From Rhinopithecus roxellana (lineage: Eukaryota > Chordata > Mammalia > Primates > Cercopithecidae): a DNA stretch of 64,000 nucleotides. Of the stretch, positions 20,166 through 32,592 are shown piece by piece. The stretch covers positions 96,053,797 through 96,117,796 of the forward strand of contig NC_044566.1 in the NCBI RefSeq assembly GCF_007565055.1. The letters run 5' to 3'. How positions within the stretch are numbered: the first letter of the stretch is position 1; each line of letters begins with the position of its first letter. The position numbers and the translations under genes were made by a program. Under the pieces are notes generated by a model. The model was not told the DNA's origin. It made no database searches and was given only the letters and a program-made list of their open reading frames with translations.

Positions 20166-22025
20166 AACACACACACACACCTTCATCCATAGCTACATGT
20201 AACTATATATTTATATGTGAAGATGTAATTTATCTCATATACCTATATATAAATAAGTTTATCAGTAAGAACTATTGATATAACTTTATATGAGAAGTGA
20301 GTCCTGGTTTAAATATTGATTTCAGATATATGAAATCAGAAATATCTGATACCTGTGTAGATAAAGCAATGGATAGTTATTTTATTTCATATATAAAAAA
20401 TATGAAATATGTAAGATATAGAACACACTGATGTTCCAAAATTTTATCATGGAAGTGAATGTATTCTAAATGGTTAACTCTGGGAGGTCACGGAAGTTTA
20501 AAAAATTGTTATACCATGGTATGAAAAGCTTAAATTCAATATTCTGCAAAACTCTTAAACACAAACATCAAAGATGAGAAATTCCATGCAGAAATGGAGA
20601 AGGAAAGAATAGAGGAAGACTGCAAAACTGTCTGACACAGTGACTCAGTTGGATACTAAGAGAAGAATGCAGAGTGGGGACTGAAGATTCTGCTCCCATA
20701 TACTAGGGCTCCTGCAGAACATGGGGACTCCAGGATTCTACAATCTGGACCTAGTGGAAAACTGGGAAGCAAATTTTGGCTGCCATATTGTCTGTCCAAA
20801 TTATTTTTTAAAATAAGTGTTTCTCATAAATATATGCTCCCTCTGACAAACACATTGTCTGTCCTAGATATAGGGCCAATCTTACCATTAAATTCCAAAT
20901 GAAAATGGGAGGAGACTTCTTACTCTTGTAAACACAGAGTAACTTTGACTTAAGACCTGCATTGTTTGAGTTTTTTGCTTGTCACCAGCATGAGACAAGG
21001 GAAGATTATGTTGTGTCCCCATCTTGTGGCCATGATATATAACATTGAGCATAAAGAGCTACAGTCCACTTTGGAGGTATATATATATATAGTTTTCACT
21101 GTCTTAATCTCAAATTTGTTATCCAAGTTATCCCCTTTCTATCAGACCTCTCACCTAACATTCACTACACGCCCCCATCCCCCCGCCACACGCATACAAA
21201 CACACAGCCTTAATAATTATTAATGACCTCAACTATCTACAGCCTTTCTCATTTCAGTGGTCTAAAATTTATGCTGTAATCAGATTACAATTTGCAAAAT
21301 AAAATTGAAGAGCTTACCTTAAGTAACACCTCTTCTACACAGAGTATTTGTTTTTCCATTCACACCTCCTGCACCACTGCCCTACCCCTACCACCAGTCA
21401 ACAAATTATGTCCTTCTTTTGGAAGCTTAATATTTAACCAGTTGAGGTTTTAAGCATTTGAAACTTTTGCCTACTTAAAAACTGACTCCCTGACTTACAT
21501 GAAATTGCTGTATGAGTAGCCATATACTAAATAAAAATTAAAATTTCAACCCTTTAAACATTTACCAACTACTGTGCATATCAGCCAGCCCTCAATCCTT
21601 CTCCCTCCTGAAACTTACTCCATCACTGACACAAACCCAGAGTGGCGATGGAAACAGCATGGGCACAGGCACCATCAGGCAGATAAATTATAATAGTCTG
21701 TAGTCATGTGCCTATCATGCCCATAGATCAATATATTAAATAAAGATAAACATAGAATGAACCATGTTATGTTGAAAGAGATGTCAGAGATTTTTTGAGA
21801 TGCAGATCATTCATGATAATTGAGAATGAACACATATTTTGCTTAGAATCAATGATGGGTAAAACCTTCTGAGACCAGCAAGAGGGAAGATATCTTTTGC
21901 TAATGAAACTAGAATTTTAAAATAGTGATCTTCATTGAACAGTACATTTGGGTTGTGTGGAGGGTGGGGGCAGGTCAGAGGTAGGCAAAGCAATAACCAA
22001 TATATTTTTTAATTTTAGAAATGAA
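20166..22025. other. Unassigned interval
   Basis: There is a short AC microsatellite at 20166-20180 and an AT repeat at about 21077-21092. Otherwise I see no gene and no repeat that I can name. Confidence 0.45.
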
Positions 22026-22422
22026 GGAAATAGTTTGGATCTGTGTCCCCACCCAAATCTCATGTTCAATTGTAATTCCCAATGTTGGAGGTGGGGCCTG
22101 GTGAGAGGTGATTGGATCATGGAGTCAGTTTCTTATGGTTTAACACCATCCCCCTTAGTGCTGTCATGGTGATAGTGAGTTCTCTTGAGATCTGGTTGTT
22201 TAAAAGTGTGCAGCACCTCACCCCTCTCTCTTGCTCCAGCCATGTGAAGCGGTGTTTCCCCTTTGACTTCCACCATGATTGTAAGTTTCCTGAGGCTTCC
22301 CCAGAAGCTGAGCAGATGCTGCCATGCTTCCTGTACAGCCTGTGAAAGTGAGAGCCTCTTCTCTTTAAAAATTACCCAGTCTCAGTTATTTCTCCACAGC
22401 AGTGAGAGAAAGAACTAATACA
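22026..22422 (+). mobile_element. MST/MLT-type ERVL-MaLR solo LTR
   Basis: The forward LTR begins 'atagtttggatctgtgtccc', contains 'aatgttggaggtggggcctgg' and 'accatgattgtaagtttcctg', and ends 'agagaaagaactaataca'. Confidence 0.88.
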
Positions 22423-22593
22423 GAAATTATTATTTTGTCCTATGGACTATAGAAGTTAAAGCTTTGAGGAAACTCTTCCCAGGTGGTGGCTGTGACTCTC
22501 TAGGAGGAAAGGAAGATGTTGAGATTTTCAAGTTTATCAAAATGAGCCAAGGATCAAAAGTATCATGAACCACTGCTCTGAAAAATGAAGGAT

Positions 22594-22875
22594 AGGCTGG
22601 GTGTGGTGGCTTATGCCTGTAATCCCAGCACTTTGAGAGCCAGAGATGGGCGGATCACCTGAGGCCAGACATTCGAGACCAACCTTGACAACACAGTGAA
22701 ACCCCATTTCTACTAAAAATACAAAAATTAGCTGGGCATGGTGGCATGCCTGTAGTCTCAGGTACTCAGGAGGCTGAGGCAGGAGAATTGCTTGAACTTG
22801 GGAGGCAGCAGTTGCAGTAAGGCAAGATCACGCCACTGCACTCCAGCCTGGGCAACAGAGCGAGACTCCATCTCC

Positions 22876-22904
<29 letters not shown>
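22594..22904 (+). mobile_element. AluS/J-like element
   Basis: The forward Alu has 'ggctgggtgtggtggcttat' at its head and a tail of about 28 A. A short duplication 'aggata' flanks it. Confidence 0.93.
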
Positions 22905-22908
<4 letters not shown>

Positions 22909-22962
22909 ATTATGCCTGATTTTACTCCCAGATTTATTATGCCTGTTTTTTACTCCCAGATT
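22909..22962. repeat. 27-base tandem duplication
   Basis: 'attatgcctg' followed by 'tactcccagattt' occurs twice with a 27-base period, directly after the Alu tail. Confidence 0.85.
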
Positions 22963-23403
22963 TAAAATCCTTATTTGGCTGTCTAGTAGAAAGCAGGTTG
23001 GTGACAGGTCTAGAGAGAATACTTGAACCCTAAAAATGATCCCTATTCCTATTTTCAAACTGTGTAAGAAATCACTTAATGTTTTACATTGTTTCCTCTG
23101 TGTGATGACTTGTTATGTTTTCAGTATTAAAACTCCTTTTTTACAAGAGTTTCGTTAAACATACTATTACCTCCCTGAAGGCCAAGGCTGTTATAAACAT
23201 ATATTTTTTAATGCCATATATATATATATATATATTTTACCACAGATAGTATACATTTAGTATAAACGAATAAATTCAAATATTGATACAGAGAAAAAGG
23301 AAAGTTCTTTTTATGTACAGTGAAGGTTAGAGACGAAGTAAAGGTCATGGCTTGGTGGTTAAACACAATCTGATGCGGCTGTTTTACAGTAGGTAATTCC
23401 ATT
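22963..23403. other. Unassigned interval with a TA microsatellite
   Basis: An AT repeat lies at about 23216-23236. No gene or named repeat was found otherwise. Confidence 0.45.
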
Positions 23404-23414
23404 AAAAGCCGGTG

Positions 23415-23723
23415 CGCGGTGGCTCAAGCCTGTAATCCCAGCACTTTGGGAGGCCGAGACGGGCGGATCACGAGGTCAGGAGATCGAGACCATTCTGGCT
23501 AACACGGTGAAACCCCGTCTCTACTAAAAAAATACAAAAAAACTAGCCAGGCGAGGTGGTGGGCGTCTGTAGTCCCAGCTACTCCGGGAGGCTGAGGCAG
23601 GAGAACGGCGTGAACCCGGGAGGCGGAGCTTGCAGTGAGCCGAGATCGCGCCACTGCACTCCAGCCTGGGCGACAGAGCGAGACTCCGTCTCAAAAAAGA
23701 AAGAAAGAAAGAAAGAAAGAAAA
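23415..23723 (+). mobile_element. Young AluYR-like element, missing its first bases
   Basis: The Alu starts at 'cgcggtggctcaagcc', about eight bases into the consensus, and is flanked by the perfect 11-base duplication 'aaaagccggtg' (23404-23414 and 23724-23734). 'ctcaagcctgtaatcccagc', 'gccgagacgggcggatc' and 'gccaggcgaggtggtgggcg' are cercopithecid-type variants. The tail has become a GAAA microsatellite (about 23698-23721). Confidence 0.93.
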
Positions 23724-23771
23724 AAAAGCCGGTGTCAAAATATTCGGCTTCTATGGTAATCACCAGGCCTG

Positions 23772-23785
23772 CCACTAGGGGGCAG
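23772..23785 (+). promoter_or_regulatory. CTCF-type binding motif
   Basis: 'CCACTAGGGGGCAG' fits the core CTCF consensus, a zinc-finger insulator and loop-anchor motif, in its usual plus orientation, with 'tgc' before and 'ac' after. It begins 38 bases after the right target duplication of a young Alu. Occupancy cannot be judged from sequence. Confidence 0.65.
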
Positions 23786-23799
23786 ACATGCCTAATTTT

Positions 23800-24299
23800 G
23801 TGATTAAATTTTCTGGAAATGGGATTGAGGCTTTAAGGCGTTTTTTGCAGACCTGACAAGGAAGTAAAACAAAAACAAAATAGAACAACCTCCCTCCCCA
23901 GCAATTTCTTAAAATATAAAAGAGAGAAAGAAAGGAAAACTGGCTATGTAACTTTGCTCAGTTCCATTCAAACCACTGGACAGCTACACATTTTTATGTG
24001 TATGCAAGTGAGCAAAACATGGTAGCAAAATACGGCCTATGGCTAGAAATTTCAGGATAAGTGAGAGACTAGAAATACTTTTAAGGATCTCTCAGAGGCC
24101 AAATGACCAAGAAGGTAGAAAGTCAGGGTAGATGCTATTTGTGTCTCCCACCCGTAAATATGGATAGGGTTCTAAAGATGGAGAGATTTCCATTTCTGTA
24201 TGTAATCCATAGGCATAATGCTTATCATATTTAAATATGTAAACGTTTTTTCTTACATCATTCAAAAACTATTTGATGAGCATCTATTTCTTTGTGCTA
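23800..24299. other. Unassigned interval
   Basis: No gene or nameable repeat was recognised between the CTCF-type motif and the L2-like copy. Confidence 0.45.
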
Positions 24300-24740
24300 A
24301 AAACCAAAAGCTAGCTATTTATTTGTTAACAGACTAGACAAGGTCTCTGTCCTTGTGGGCCTTAAAAGCTAACAGAGGAGAAAGAGAACTTTTAAAATTA
24401 CATACACACACAGACACATATATATTTGTATTTAGATAAATGTATATAATTAGGATTAGCACTGTGAAGGAAGTGAATAAGAAGCAGTGGTAAATAATAA
24501 TGGAAGGAAACTACTTTGGATGGGATGATCCTTAGGTCGTATTCCTAACCTGAAGGAAAAAGCACAATGAAGGACATGCCAGGCAGCGGAGCACGACCCT
24601 GTACATGTCTGAAATCCATGTGGCTGGAGGACTGTCTCAGAGGCGAGTGCCATTTGCGGCTGGACAGGTGGTAAAAAGTCGTGTCCTACAAGACTTTGTA
24701 GTCTAATGTGACAAAGAGACATTGAAACGTCCCTACTATA
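24300..24740 (+). mobile_element. Ancient L2-like repeat, family uncertain
   Basis: 'caaggtctctgtccttgtgg', 'ctactttggatgggatgat', 'aaagcacaatgaagg' and 'atgtggctgg' keep the order of the same family as at 34840 and 40945. A 150-residue antisense open frame here (24456-24908) shows no recognisable domain and is considered chance. Confidence 0.5.
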
Positions 24741-25054
24741 TTTAGTAGGATATACATATCCTACTATATGGATACCTCTGTAGAAGTCAGTAGGCTCCAC
24801 TGGAAAGGACAGGGTGATATTGATGCCCATGGACAGGGAAGCATCACACGGTCCTGTTGGAGTGAGGACATGAGTCCACAGCCAGCTCTCAGTAGATCCA
24901 TAAATCACACAGTAATGATTTCCTCAGGCCCCAGATGCATAATTGGAGTGGACATAGGTAGGTGGAAAGAGAAAATACAGGGTAAATTATACCACGCAAA
25001 TGCTAAGAATAAGAAAGCTGGTGTGACTATGTCAATGCCGACAAAGTAGTCTTC

Positions 25055-26870
25055 CAGATGAGGAGTACTGCCAGAGATACCCAGCAACATGTCACAATGG
25101 TAATAGTCATTTGATCCGAATATAGCAAACAGAAATGTATATGCCTCAATGACACAGCTTCAAAATATGTGAAGCAAAGATGAACAGAAGAACTAAAAGG
25201 AGAATAGGTAATATATAACACAAATTTAAGACTTAACACTCCTGTCTCAGGAGCTGATAGAATTAGACGAAAAAACTAGTAAAGATATTGAAAATTTTAA
25301 CATTGCCAACCTTGCCTTACCTGCACAATGGCAGAGTATTCAATCTTTTCACGATAACACAAAATGTTCACCAAAATAGGCTGTATGATATTCCATTAAA
25401 TGTTTTGATAACTTTCAAAAGATTTCAGAGTGTGTTCTCTGACCACAACGCAACTAAGTTAAAAACCAAAAACAACAATACATGTTTTAAAAGCTCCAAA
25501 TAAAGGCTGGGCGTGGTGGCTCACGCCTGTAAACCGAGCACTTTGGGAGGCCGAGGCGGGCAGATCACGAGGTCAGGAGTTTGAGACCAGCCTGACCAAA
25601 ACGATGAAACGCCATCCCTACTAAAAATACAAAAATTAGCTGGGCGTGGTGATGCGTGCCTGTAATCCCAGGTACTCAGGAGGTTGAGGCAGGAGAATCG
25701 CTTGAACCAGGGAGGTGGAGGTTGCAGTGAGCCAAGATCATGCTACTGCACTCCAGCCTGGGCAGAGTGAGATTCTGTCTCAAAAATTAAAAAATGAAAT
25801 AAAATAAATAAAATAAAAAGTAAAAGCTTCAAATATTTGAAATTCATTGGTCAAATAAATCACAAGAGAAATTAGAAAATATTTTAAACTGAAAAATAAT
25901 AAAAAGACAGCTTACGAAAATTAAGGAATACTGCTAATGCAGTGTTAAGTGGGAAATGTGTATATTAGGAAAGGGGATAAATTTGAAATCAATGATTTAA
26001 ATGAATTTTACAAAGCTAGAAACAGAAGAGCATATTAAACCTAGAGTAACTGTTAGAAATTAAATAAGAAAGGTAAGAACAAAAATCACTGAAAGAGAAA
26101 AAAGGCAGCAATTGAGAACATTTAAGGCAGAAAATAATTTTTAAAAAGATTAACCAACCTGATAGTACTCATTGAGTGAAAGGAGAGAAAACAAGAACTA
26201 GAAATATTAAGAATGAAGGAGCATATCACTCCAGTGATTAAAAGGAAAATAAAAGAATAGTATAACTAACTTTATGCTAATAAATTTTAAAACTCACATG
26301 AAAAATAAAACCTCCCAAACCTGATACAAAATAAGCAGAAAATGTTGTTAAGGAGATTGAATTTGCTGTCAAAATTCTTCCCTCAAACAAAATGTCAGGT
26401 CTGTGTAATTTCACCTGTAAATTCTATCAAACACTTAAAGAAGAAATAATAGTAACCTTACACAAATTATTTTGGAAAGCACAAGAGGAAGAAGGAATAT
26501 CTCCAACTCATTTAATGAGGCCAGTATCATCCAGATATCAAAATATAAAGAACACATAAAAAAAAACAACAAAAAACCTTGCAAGAAAAGAAAATTATAG
26601 GTTAATATTACTCAAGAACATACAAGTGAAAATCCTTAAAAAATATTAGTAAATTGAATCAGTCAATATAAAAGAAGTTAATACATCATGGGGTACATTC
26701 CAGGAATGAAATGTTAGGATAACATTTGAAAATAGATGCTATTCAGCATGTTAACAGAATAAAGATGAAAATTCATACGATTCTGACTTCAGTAGATGCA
26801 GAAAATGAATTTGACAAACTCTGGCTCCAATTTGTGATTAAAACTCCTACAAATGAGGCATAGAATAATA
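25055..26870 (+). mobile_element. Degenerate L1M ORF2, split by an Alu
   Basis: Forward L1 ORF2 is recognised by its order of landmarks: endonuclease-end text 'gtatatgcctcaatgacac', 'gtgttctctgaccacaacgc' (about 25432) and 'gaaattagaaaatattttaaac'. After the Alu come 'tctatcaaacacttaaagaag' (about 26426) and 'aggccagtatcatcc', then 'cagcatgttaacagaataaag' of the reverse transcriptase region. It is heavily mutated and lacks both ends. Confidence 0.8.
25505..25821 (+). mobile_element. AluS-like element with target duplication
   Basis: It is flanked by 'aaaagctccaaata' (25489-25502) and 'aaaagcttcaaata' (25822-25835), one mismatch in 14. The tail has become an AAAT repeat. Confidence 0.95.
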
Positions 26871-26879
26871 ACCCCATCT

Positions 26880-27400
26880 CCATTTTTGGTTCTGTAGAGA
26901 TGGCTGAGGGCTCCTATGAGTCACACATGCTTGAATTTCTTCAACCAGCCCTGATGTGATTATATGCTCTGATCTTTGCATCCTTCTGGGGCACTAGCAA
27001 AAGGTTGTCTAGCCAAACTCTTGGTTTCTCCTCCAGAGTGCACTTTCTGATGGTAAATCTCTTAATTTTAGAACTTTTGCAATCTGCATAAACAGATTTT
27101 TTCAAATCACTGAGTGTTGGTTTTATTTCACTTACTAGTTGTTCCCTTGATGTATTTCTCTCCTTTTGCAGTTTACTGTAAGCAGAAAGAAGAAAGCAGG
27201 TCATTCCCTGAGCACGTCGCTGGGACATCCCCTCAGCTAAATATGCAAGTTCATCTCTTACAAGCTCCTGCTTCCCACATAACTGCAGGACATAATTATA
27301 GGACACTTTCTGCATTCCCTAAAAAGGTTCTCCTTTGCCCCACTTTCCAATAACACAATCCTCCTTTCCTTCTGAGTCCTCACTGGCAGCACGTTTAATG
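26880..27400 (-). pseudogene. Gag-like fragment of an ERVL-MaLR internal region (tentative)
   Basis: The antisense strand holds an unusually clean 124-residue open frame (26941-27315), with a continuous coding-like character including 'CGKQELVRDELAYLAEG' and 'KPTLSDLKKSV'. The nucleotide text resembles the gag-derived internal part of MLT1/MST/THE1 elements as I remember it. The upstream part (27316-27400) continues in the same style without an open frame. I am moderately unsure; another retroelement or a processed pseudogene is possible. No matching LTRs flank it directly, although antisense MaLR LTRs are common in the window. Confidence 0.45.
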
Positions 27401-28956
27401 AGGTTTCTTCAGTCTGTTGGTGATGATTTAGGTATTCTCTGAGACAATACAGGAAGGCTTCTCACTTCTTTCTGACCTCCCGCCAACAGGATCTTCCCCA
27501 TCCATATTTCCCCTAATAGCCTGCTCAAGGCAATCTAGTCTTTTTCGCCACATTCTGCAAAATTCTCCTACCCTTGCTCATTACTCAATTCTAAAAGCAT
27601 GTCTACGTGTTTGGCACTTGCTGTAGCAGCATGCTACTTCCAAGTAGCAAAATCTGTATTCATTTTCTACTGCTGCTGTCATCAATTCCCACATTTTTTT
27701 TTTTAATTTAAAGAACTTCACTTTCTTAAAAGACTCGTAAAATTTGAACTTCAAACAGTTATAAACATATTATGTACATTTACCAAGGAAAATAAAATAC
27801 ATCCAACAAGTTTCTTTGTTGGTATATTTTTTAATGTTATAAATTGATGTCTTATTCCAATAACATTTGCTCATTGCAAAAAACTTAGAAAATACAGATA
27901 ACAAAAAGAGAAAATAAAAATCATCTATTGTCCTGCTACCCGGAGAGTTTCTGTTGACTCTATATACACACATGTGTCTGTCCACATCTATCTTATCTGT
28001 ACCTCTATCCAAATAGATACACACGTAGAGACACATACACAAACACATGTACACACAATTTTAACAAGTTGTATTATTATATTAAACTTTTAACAATACA
28101 TGTTAATGTTAAGAATACTAATATCGTGTTCTCCTCTACTTCTAAGGCCAAGAAATGACTTACTTCCCTCTCCTTTGAGGTTTGATGTGGCCGTTGACTT
28201 TGGCAAATAAAATGTAAGCTGAAGTGACATATGTTACTTGGAAGTAGAAGCATTTTAATCCCTAGTAGTGATGATATGATACGCTCTTTTCCTGCTGTGA
28301 CTCGGAGATGGAAAAAAAAGAGATTTTCCCATAAGAGGGAAATATCTTGAAATGCTAAACCAACACACAGAGGGCAGAGAGCTGCCCTTAAGAGTCACCT
28401 GGTTCTATACAGACCATTGTGTAAGGCACCGAGAACTTTGGAATTGTTCTCAAACTAGATTATGTCTATCTCTATTTATCTAGTTTATTCTGACCAATAA
28501 AATCTTTAGCATTGTTCTGACATTAAATGTTCTACAAAATCATTTAAATGGCTACATTACGCTTTATCATATGAATGTGGTACAATGTATTCAGCCAACT
28601 TTTTAGTGTTGTATATATAAATTATTTCCATTTTCTAAGTTTTTATAAACAATATGGTAAGGAATATATTTTTAGTTAAGTTTTTGCCCATGTTTGTGTT
28701 ATTTTCTTAAGGTACAATCTTGAAATGGAAAGTTATAGTTCACAAGATACACAAAACCATAAGTTTCTCATGTATAGCATCAAATCATCCTACAAAAGAT
28801 AATTGACAACATAATCAATGGCATAAAGAATATATGATTTCCCTATTTGATATAAATATTCTATCTATCTATCTCCTGTACTTTTCCCAAATTTAAAGGT
28901 GAAAATGATGCCTTATGTATTTTAATTGTAATTCCATGAGGTAAATATTTGTTTCT
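27401..28956. other. Unassigned interval
   Basis: The first 200 bases may continue the MaLR internal sequence. Beyond that I see a TA/CA-rich patch (27960-28050) and a CTAT run at about 28859-28876, but no gene or named element. Confidence 0.4.
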
Positions 28957-30419
28957 TTTTTTAACTTTTAGTTTAGGTCTGAGGGTACATGTGAAAGTTT
29001 GTTACACAGGTAAAACATGTGTCACAGGGATTTGCTGTACAGATTATTTCATCATCCAGGTATTAAGCCCCGTACTGAATAGTTATCTTGTCTGTTCCTC
29101 TCCCTCCTCCCATCCTCCTCACTCAAGTAGACCCCAGTGTCTGTTTACTTCTTTGCATTCATAAATTATCATTTAGCCCCCACTTATAAGTGAGAACATG
29201 TGGTATTTGGTTTTCTGTTCCTGCATTAATTTGCTGAGGATGACAGCCTCCAGCTCCATCCATCTTTCTGCAAAAGACATGATCTCATTCTTTTTTATGA
29301 CTGCATAATATTCCACAATGTATATGTACCACATTTTAAAAATCCAATCTGTCATTGATGAGCATTTAGGTTGATTCCATGTCTTTCCTATCATGAGTAG
29401 TACATGCATGTGTCTTTATGGTAGAATGCTTTCTGTTCCGCTGGGTATACACCCAGTAACGGGATTGCTGGGTCAAATGGTAGTTCTGCTTTTAGCTTTT
29501 TGAGGAATCACCATACTGCTTTCCACAATGGTTGAACTAACTTACAATCCCACCAAAAGTGTGTAAGTGTTCTCTTTTCTCCACAAGCTCACCAGCATCT
29601 GTTACTTTTTTATTTTAATATAGCCATGCTGACTGGTATGAGATGGTATCTCATTGTGGTTTTGATTTGTATTTCTCTGATCAGTGATATTGAGCCTTTT
29701 TTTTATGTTTGTTGGCCACATGTATGTCTTCTTTTGAGAAGTGTCTGTTAATGTCCTTTGCCCCCTTTGTAATGGGGTTATTTTTCTCTTATAAATCTGT
29801 TTATGTTTCTTTTAGATGCTGAATGTTAGACCTTTGTCAGATGCATAGTTTGCAAATATTTTCTCCCATTCTGCAGGTTGTCTGTTTACTTTGGTTTGAT
29901 AGTTTCTTTCACTGTGCAGAAGCTCTTTAGTTTAGTTAGACTACACTTGTCAATTTTTGTTTTTGTTGCACTTGCTTTTGGTGTCTTTGTCATGAAATAT
30001 CTGCCTGTTCCACGATGGTATTGCCTAGGTTGTCTTCCAGGGTTTTAATAGTTTTGGGTTTTACATTTAAGTCTTTAATCCATCTTGAGTTGATTTTTGT
30101 ATATGGTGTAAGGAAGGGGTCCAGCTTCAATCTTCTGCATATGGTTAGCCAGTTATCCCAGCATCGTTTATTGAATAGGAAGTCTTCTCCCCATTGCTTG
30201 TTTTAGTCAGCTTTGTTGAAAATCAGATTGTCATAGATGTGCAGGCTTGTTTCTGGGCTCTCTATTCTGTTCCATTTATCTGCTTGCCTGTTTTTGTACC
30301 AATACCATGCTGTTTTGGTTACTGTAGCCTTGTAGTATATTTTGAAGTCAGGTCAAGTGATGCCTCCAGTTTTGTTCTTTTTGCTTACTATTGCCTTAGC
30401 TATTTGGGCTTTTTTTGGG

Positions 30420-30471
30420 ATATACGTATATATATATATACACACACACACGTATACACACATATATGTAT

Positions 30472-30526
<55 letters not shown>
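30420..30526. repeat. Compound TA/CA microsatellite
   Basis: Alternating (TA)n, (CA)n, mixed, (CA)n and (TA)n blocks abut the poly-T of the next Alu. They probably grew from the Alu tail junction. Confidence 0.95.
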
Positions 30527-30543
<17 letters not shown>

Positions 30544-30810
30544 GAGACAGTCTTGCTTTGTTGCCCAGGCTGGAGTGCAGTGACATAATCTTGGCTCACT
30601 GCAACACTTGCCTCCTGGTTTCAAGTGATTCTCATGCCTTGGCCTCCCCAGTAGCTGGGACTACAGGTGCACACCACTACACCTGGCTAATTTTTGTATT
30701 TTTAGTTCAGATGGGATTTCAACATGTAGGCCAGACTAACCTCAGGTGATCTGCCCACCTCAGCCTCCCAAAGTGCTGGGATTACAGGCATGAGCCACTG
30801 TGCCTGGACC
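30527..30810 (-). mobile_element. Inverted AluS-like element
   Basis: The body begins 'gagacagtcttgctttgttgc' after a T run and ends 'gtgcctggacc'. It carries a small deletion near 'caacatgtaggccagactaacctca'. Confidence 0.92.
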
Positions 30811-31053
30811 ATATACATTTTAAAATAGTTTTTTCTAGTTCTGTGAAGAATGTTGTTGGTAATTTGACAGGAATAGCATTGAATCTGTAAATTGCTTAGG
30901 GCAGTATAGCCATTTTAATGATATTGACTCTTCCTATCCATGAACATGAAATGTTTTTCCATTTGTTTGTGTCTTCTTTGATTTCTTTGAGTAGTGTTTC
31001 ATAATTCTCATAATAGAGATCTTTCACCTCCCTGGTTAGCTGTATTCCTACAT

Positions 31054-31084
<31 letters not shown>

Positions 31085-32148
31085 ATCAATTGAATATGAG
31101 ATTGCCTTTCTGATTTGGCTCTCAGTTTGGCTGTTTTGGTGTATAGGAATGCTAATAATTTTTGTACATTTAGTTTGTATCCTGCAACTTTGCTGAAGTT
31201 GTTTATTAGCTGGAGGAGGTTTTGGGCTGAGACTATAGGGTTTTCTAGATAGAGAATCATGTCATCTGCAAACAGTGATAGTTTGACTTCCTGTCTTTCT
31301 ATTTGGATGCCCTTTATTTCTTTCTCTTGCCTGATTTCTCTGGCTAGGTCTTCCAATACTATGTTGAACAGAAGTAGTGAGAGAGGACATCCTTGTCTTG
31401 CACTGGTTTTCAAGGGGAATGCTTCCTGCTTTTGCCCATTCAGTATAATGTTGGCTGTTGGTTTGTCAGAGATGGCTCTTATTATTTTGAGATATGTTCC
31501 TTCAATACTTAGTTTATTGAGAGTTTTTTAACATGAACAGTGTTGAATTCCATCAAAAGCTTTTTCTGCATCTATTGACATAATCATGTGGTTTTTGTTT
31601 TGGTTCTGTTTATGTGATGAACCACATTTACTGATTTGCTTATCTTGAACCAACCTTGCACCCAAGGGATGAAGCCTACTCAATTATGGTGGATAAGCTT
31701 TTTGGCTGGATTTGGTTTGCAAGTATTTTGTTGAGGATTTTTCATCAATGTTCATCAAGGATATTAGCCTAAAGCTTTCTTTTTTTGTTGTGTCTTTGCC
31801 AGGTTTTCGTATCGAGATGATGCTGGCCTCATAGAATGAGTTGGGGAGGAGTCCTTCCTCAATATTTTGGAATAGTTTCAGTAGAAGTGAATGGTACCAG
31901 CTTTTCTTTGTACATCTGGTATAATTCAGCTGTGAACTCATCAGGTCCTGGGCCTTGTTTTATTGATAGGCTATTTACTACTGATTCCATTTCAGAGCTT
32001 GTTATTGGTCTGTTTAGTGAATCAGTTTCTTCCCAGTTCAGACCTGGGAGGGTGTATGTGTCCAGAAATTTATCCATCTCTTCTAGGTTTTCTAGTTTGT
32101 GTGCATAGAGGTGTTCGTAATAGTTTCTAATGGTTGTTTTCATTTCTG

Positions 32149-32592
32149 AATTACCACAAATTTATTGGCTTAAACAACACAAATTTATTACCTCAGAGTT
32201 GTGGAGGTCAGAGATCTGGAATAAGTTTCAATGAGCTAAAATCAAGGAGTCAACAAGGCTGCCAGCTTCCTGAAGGCTCTAGGAGAGAATACATTTTCCC
32301 ATTTTTTCCAGCTGTTAGACACCACCTTTGTTCCTTGGCTCCTGTCCTGCATCCCTCTGACCTCTGCTTCTGTTGCCACATCCTCTTCTCTGACTCTGAC
32401 CCTGCTGCCTCCCTCTTATAAGCATACTATGATTTCACTGTACCCACCCACATAATCCAGAATAATCTCCCCCATTTCTACATCCTAAATCATACCTGCA
32501 AAGTCTCTGTTGCCATAAAAGGTAACATATTCACAGGTTTCCAGGATTAGGACAGGGTCTTTTGCGGGGGCATTATTATATCTACCACAAAT
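32149..32592 (-). mobile_element. MLT1-type ERVL-MaLR LTR
   Basis: The antisense LTR reads 'aattaccacaaatttattgg', 'aaaatcaaggagtcaacaagg', 'acataatccagaataatctcc' and ends 'attatatctaccaca'. About 20 bases of its right terminus are missing at the junction with the L1. Confidence 0.85.

Larger units (their letters stand above)
29173..32143 (-). pseudogene. L1 ORF2 (reverse transcriptase and C-terminal region), broken
   Basis: ORF2p of L1 provides endonuclease and reverse transcriptase. Surviving antisense stretches are 31859-32143, 31684-31941, 31048-31413 and 29173-29409. The third contains the polymerase motif FADD, encoded at 31261-31272, preceded by 'ARQGCPLSLLLFN', a hallmark of non-LTR reverse transcriptases. 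The last has the C-terminal 'WNQPKCSSMTDWI' pattern. The endonuclease domain is missing because of 5' truncation. Stops, frameshifts and the Alu make it non-functional. Confidence 0.9.
28957..32148 (-). mobile_element. 5'-truncated antisense L1 (L1PA/L1PB age), split by microsatellite and Alu
   Basis: The antisense 3'UTR begins with a T-rich tail and 'ggtacatgtgaaagtttgtt', followed by ORF2 in reverse to about 32148. A compound TA/CA microsatellite and an inverted Alu at 30420-30810 interrupt it. A GT repeat lies at about 31058-31084. The ORF2 region is described separately. Confidence 0.92.

Noticed and set aside
24456..24908. 150-residue antisense open frame
   Set aside because: It overlaps an ancient dispersed repeat on the other strand, has no domain, and is most likely chance.
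28957..32148. Possible active L1
   Set aside because: It is 5' truncated, lacks ORF1 and the endonuclease, and has a broken ORF2 with Alu and microsatellite inside.
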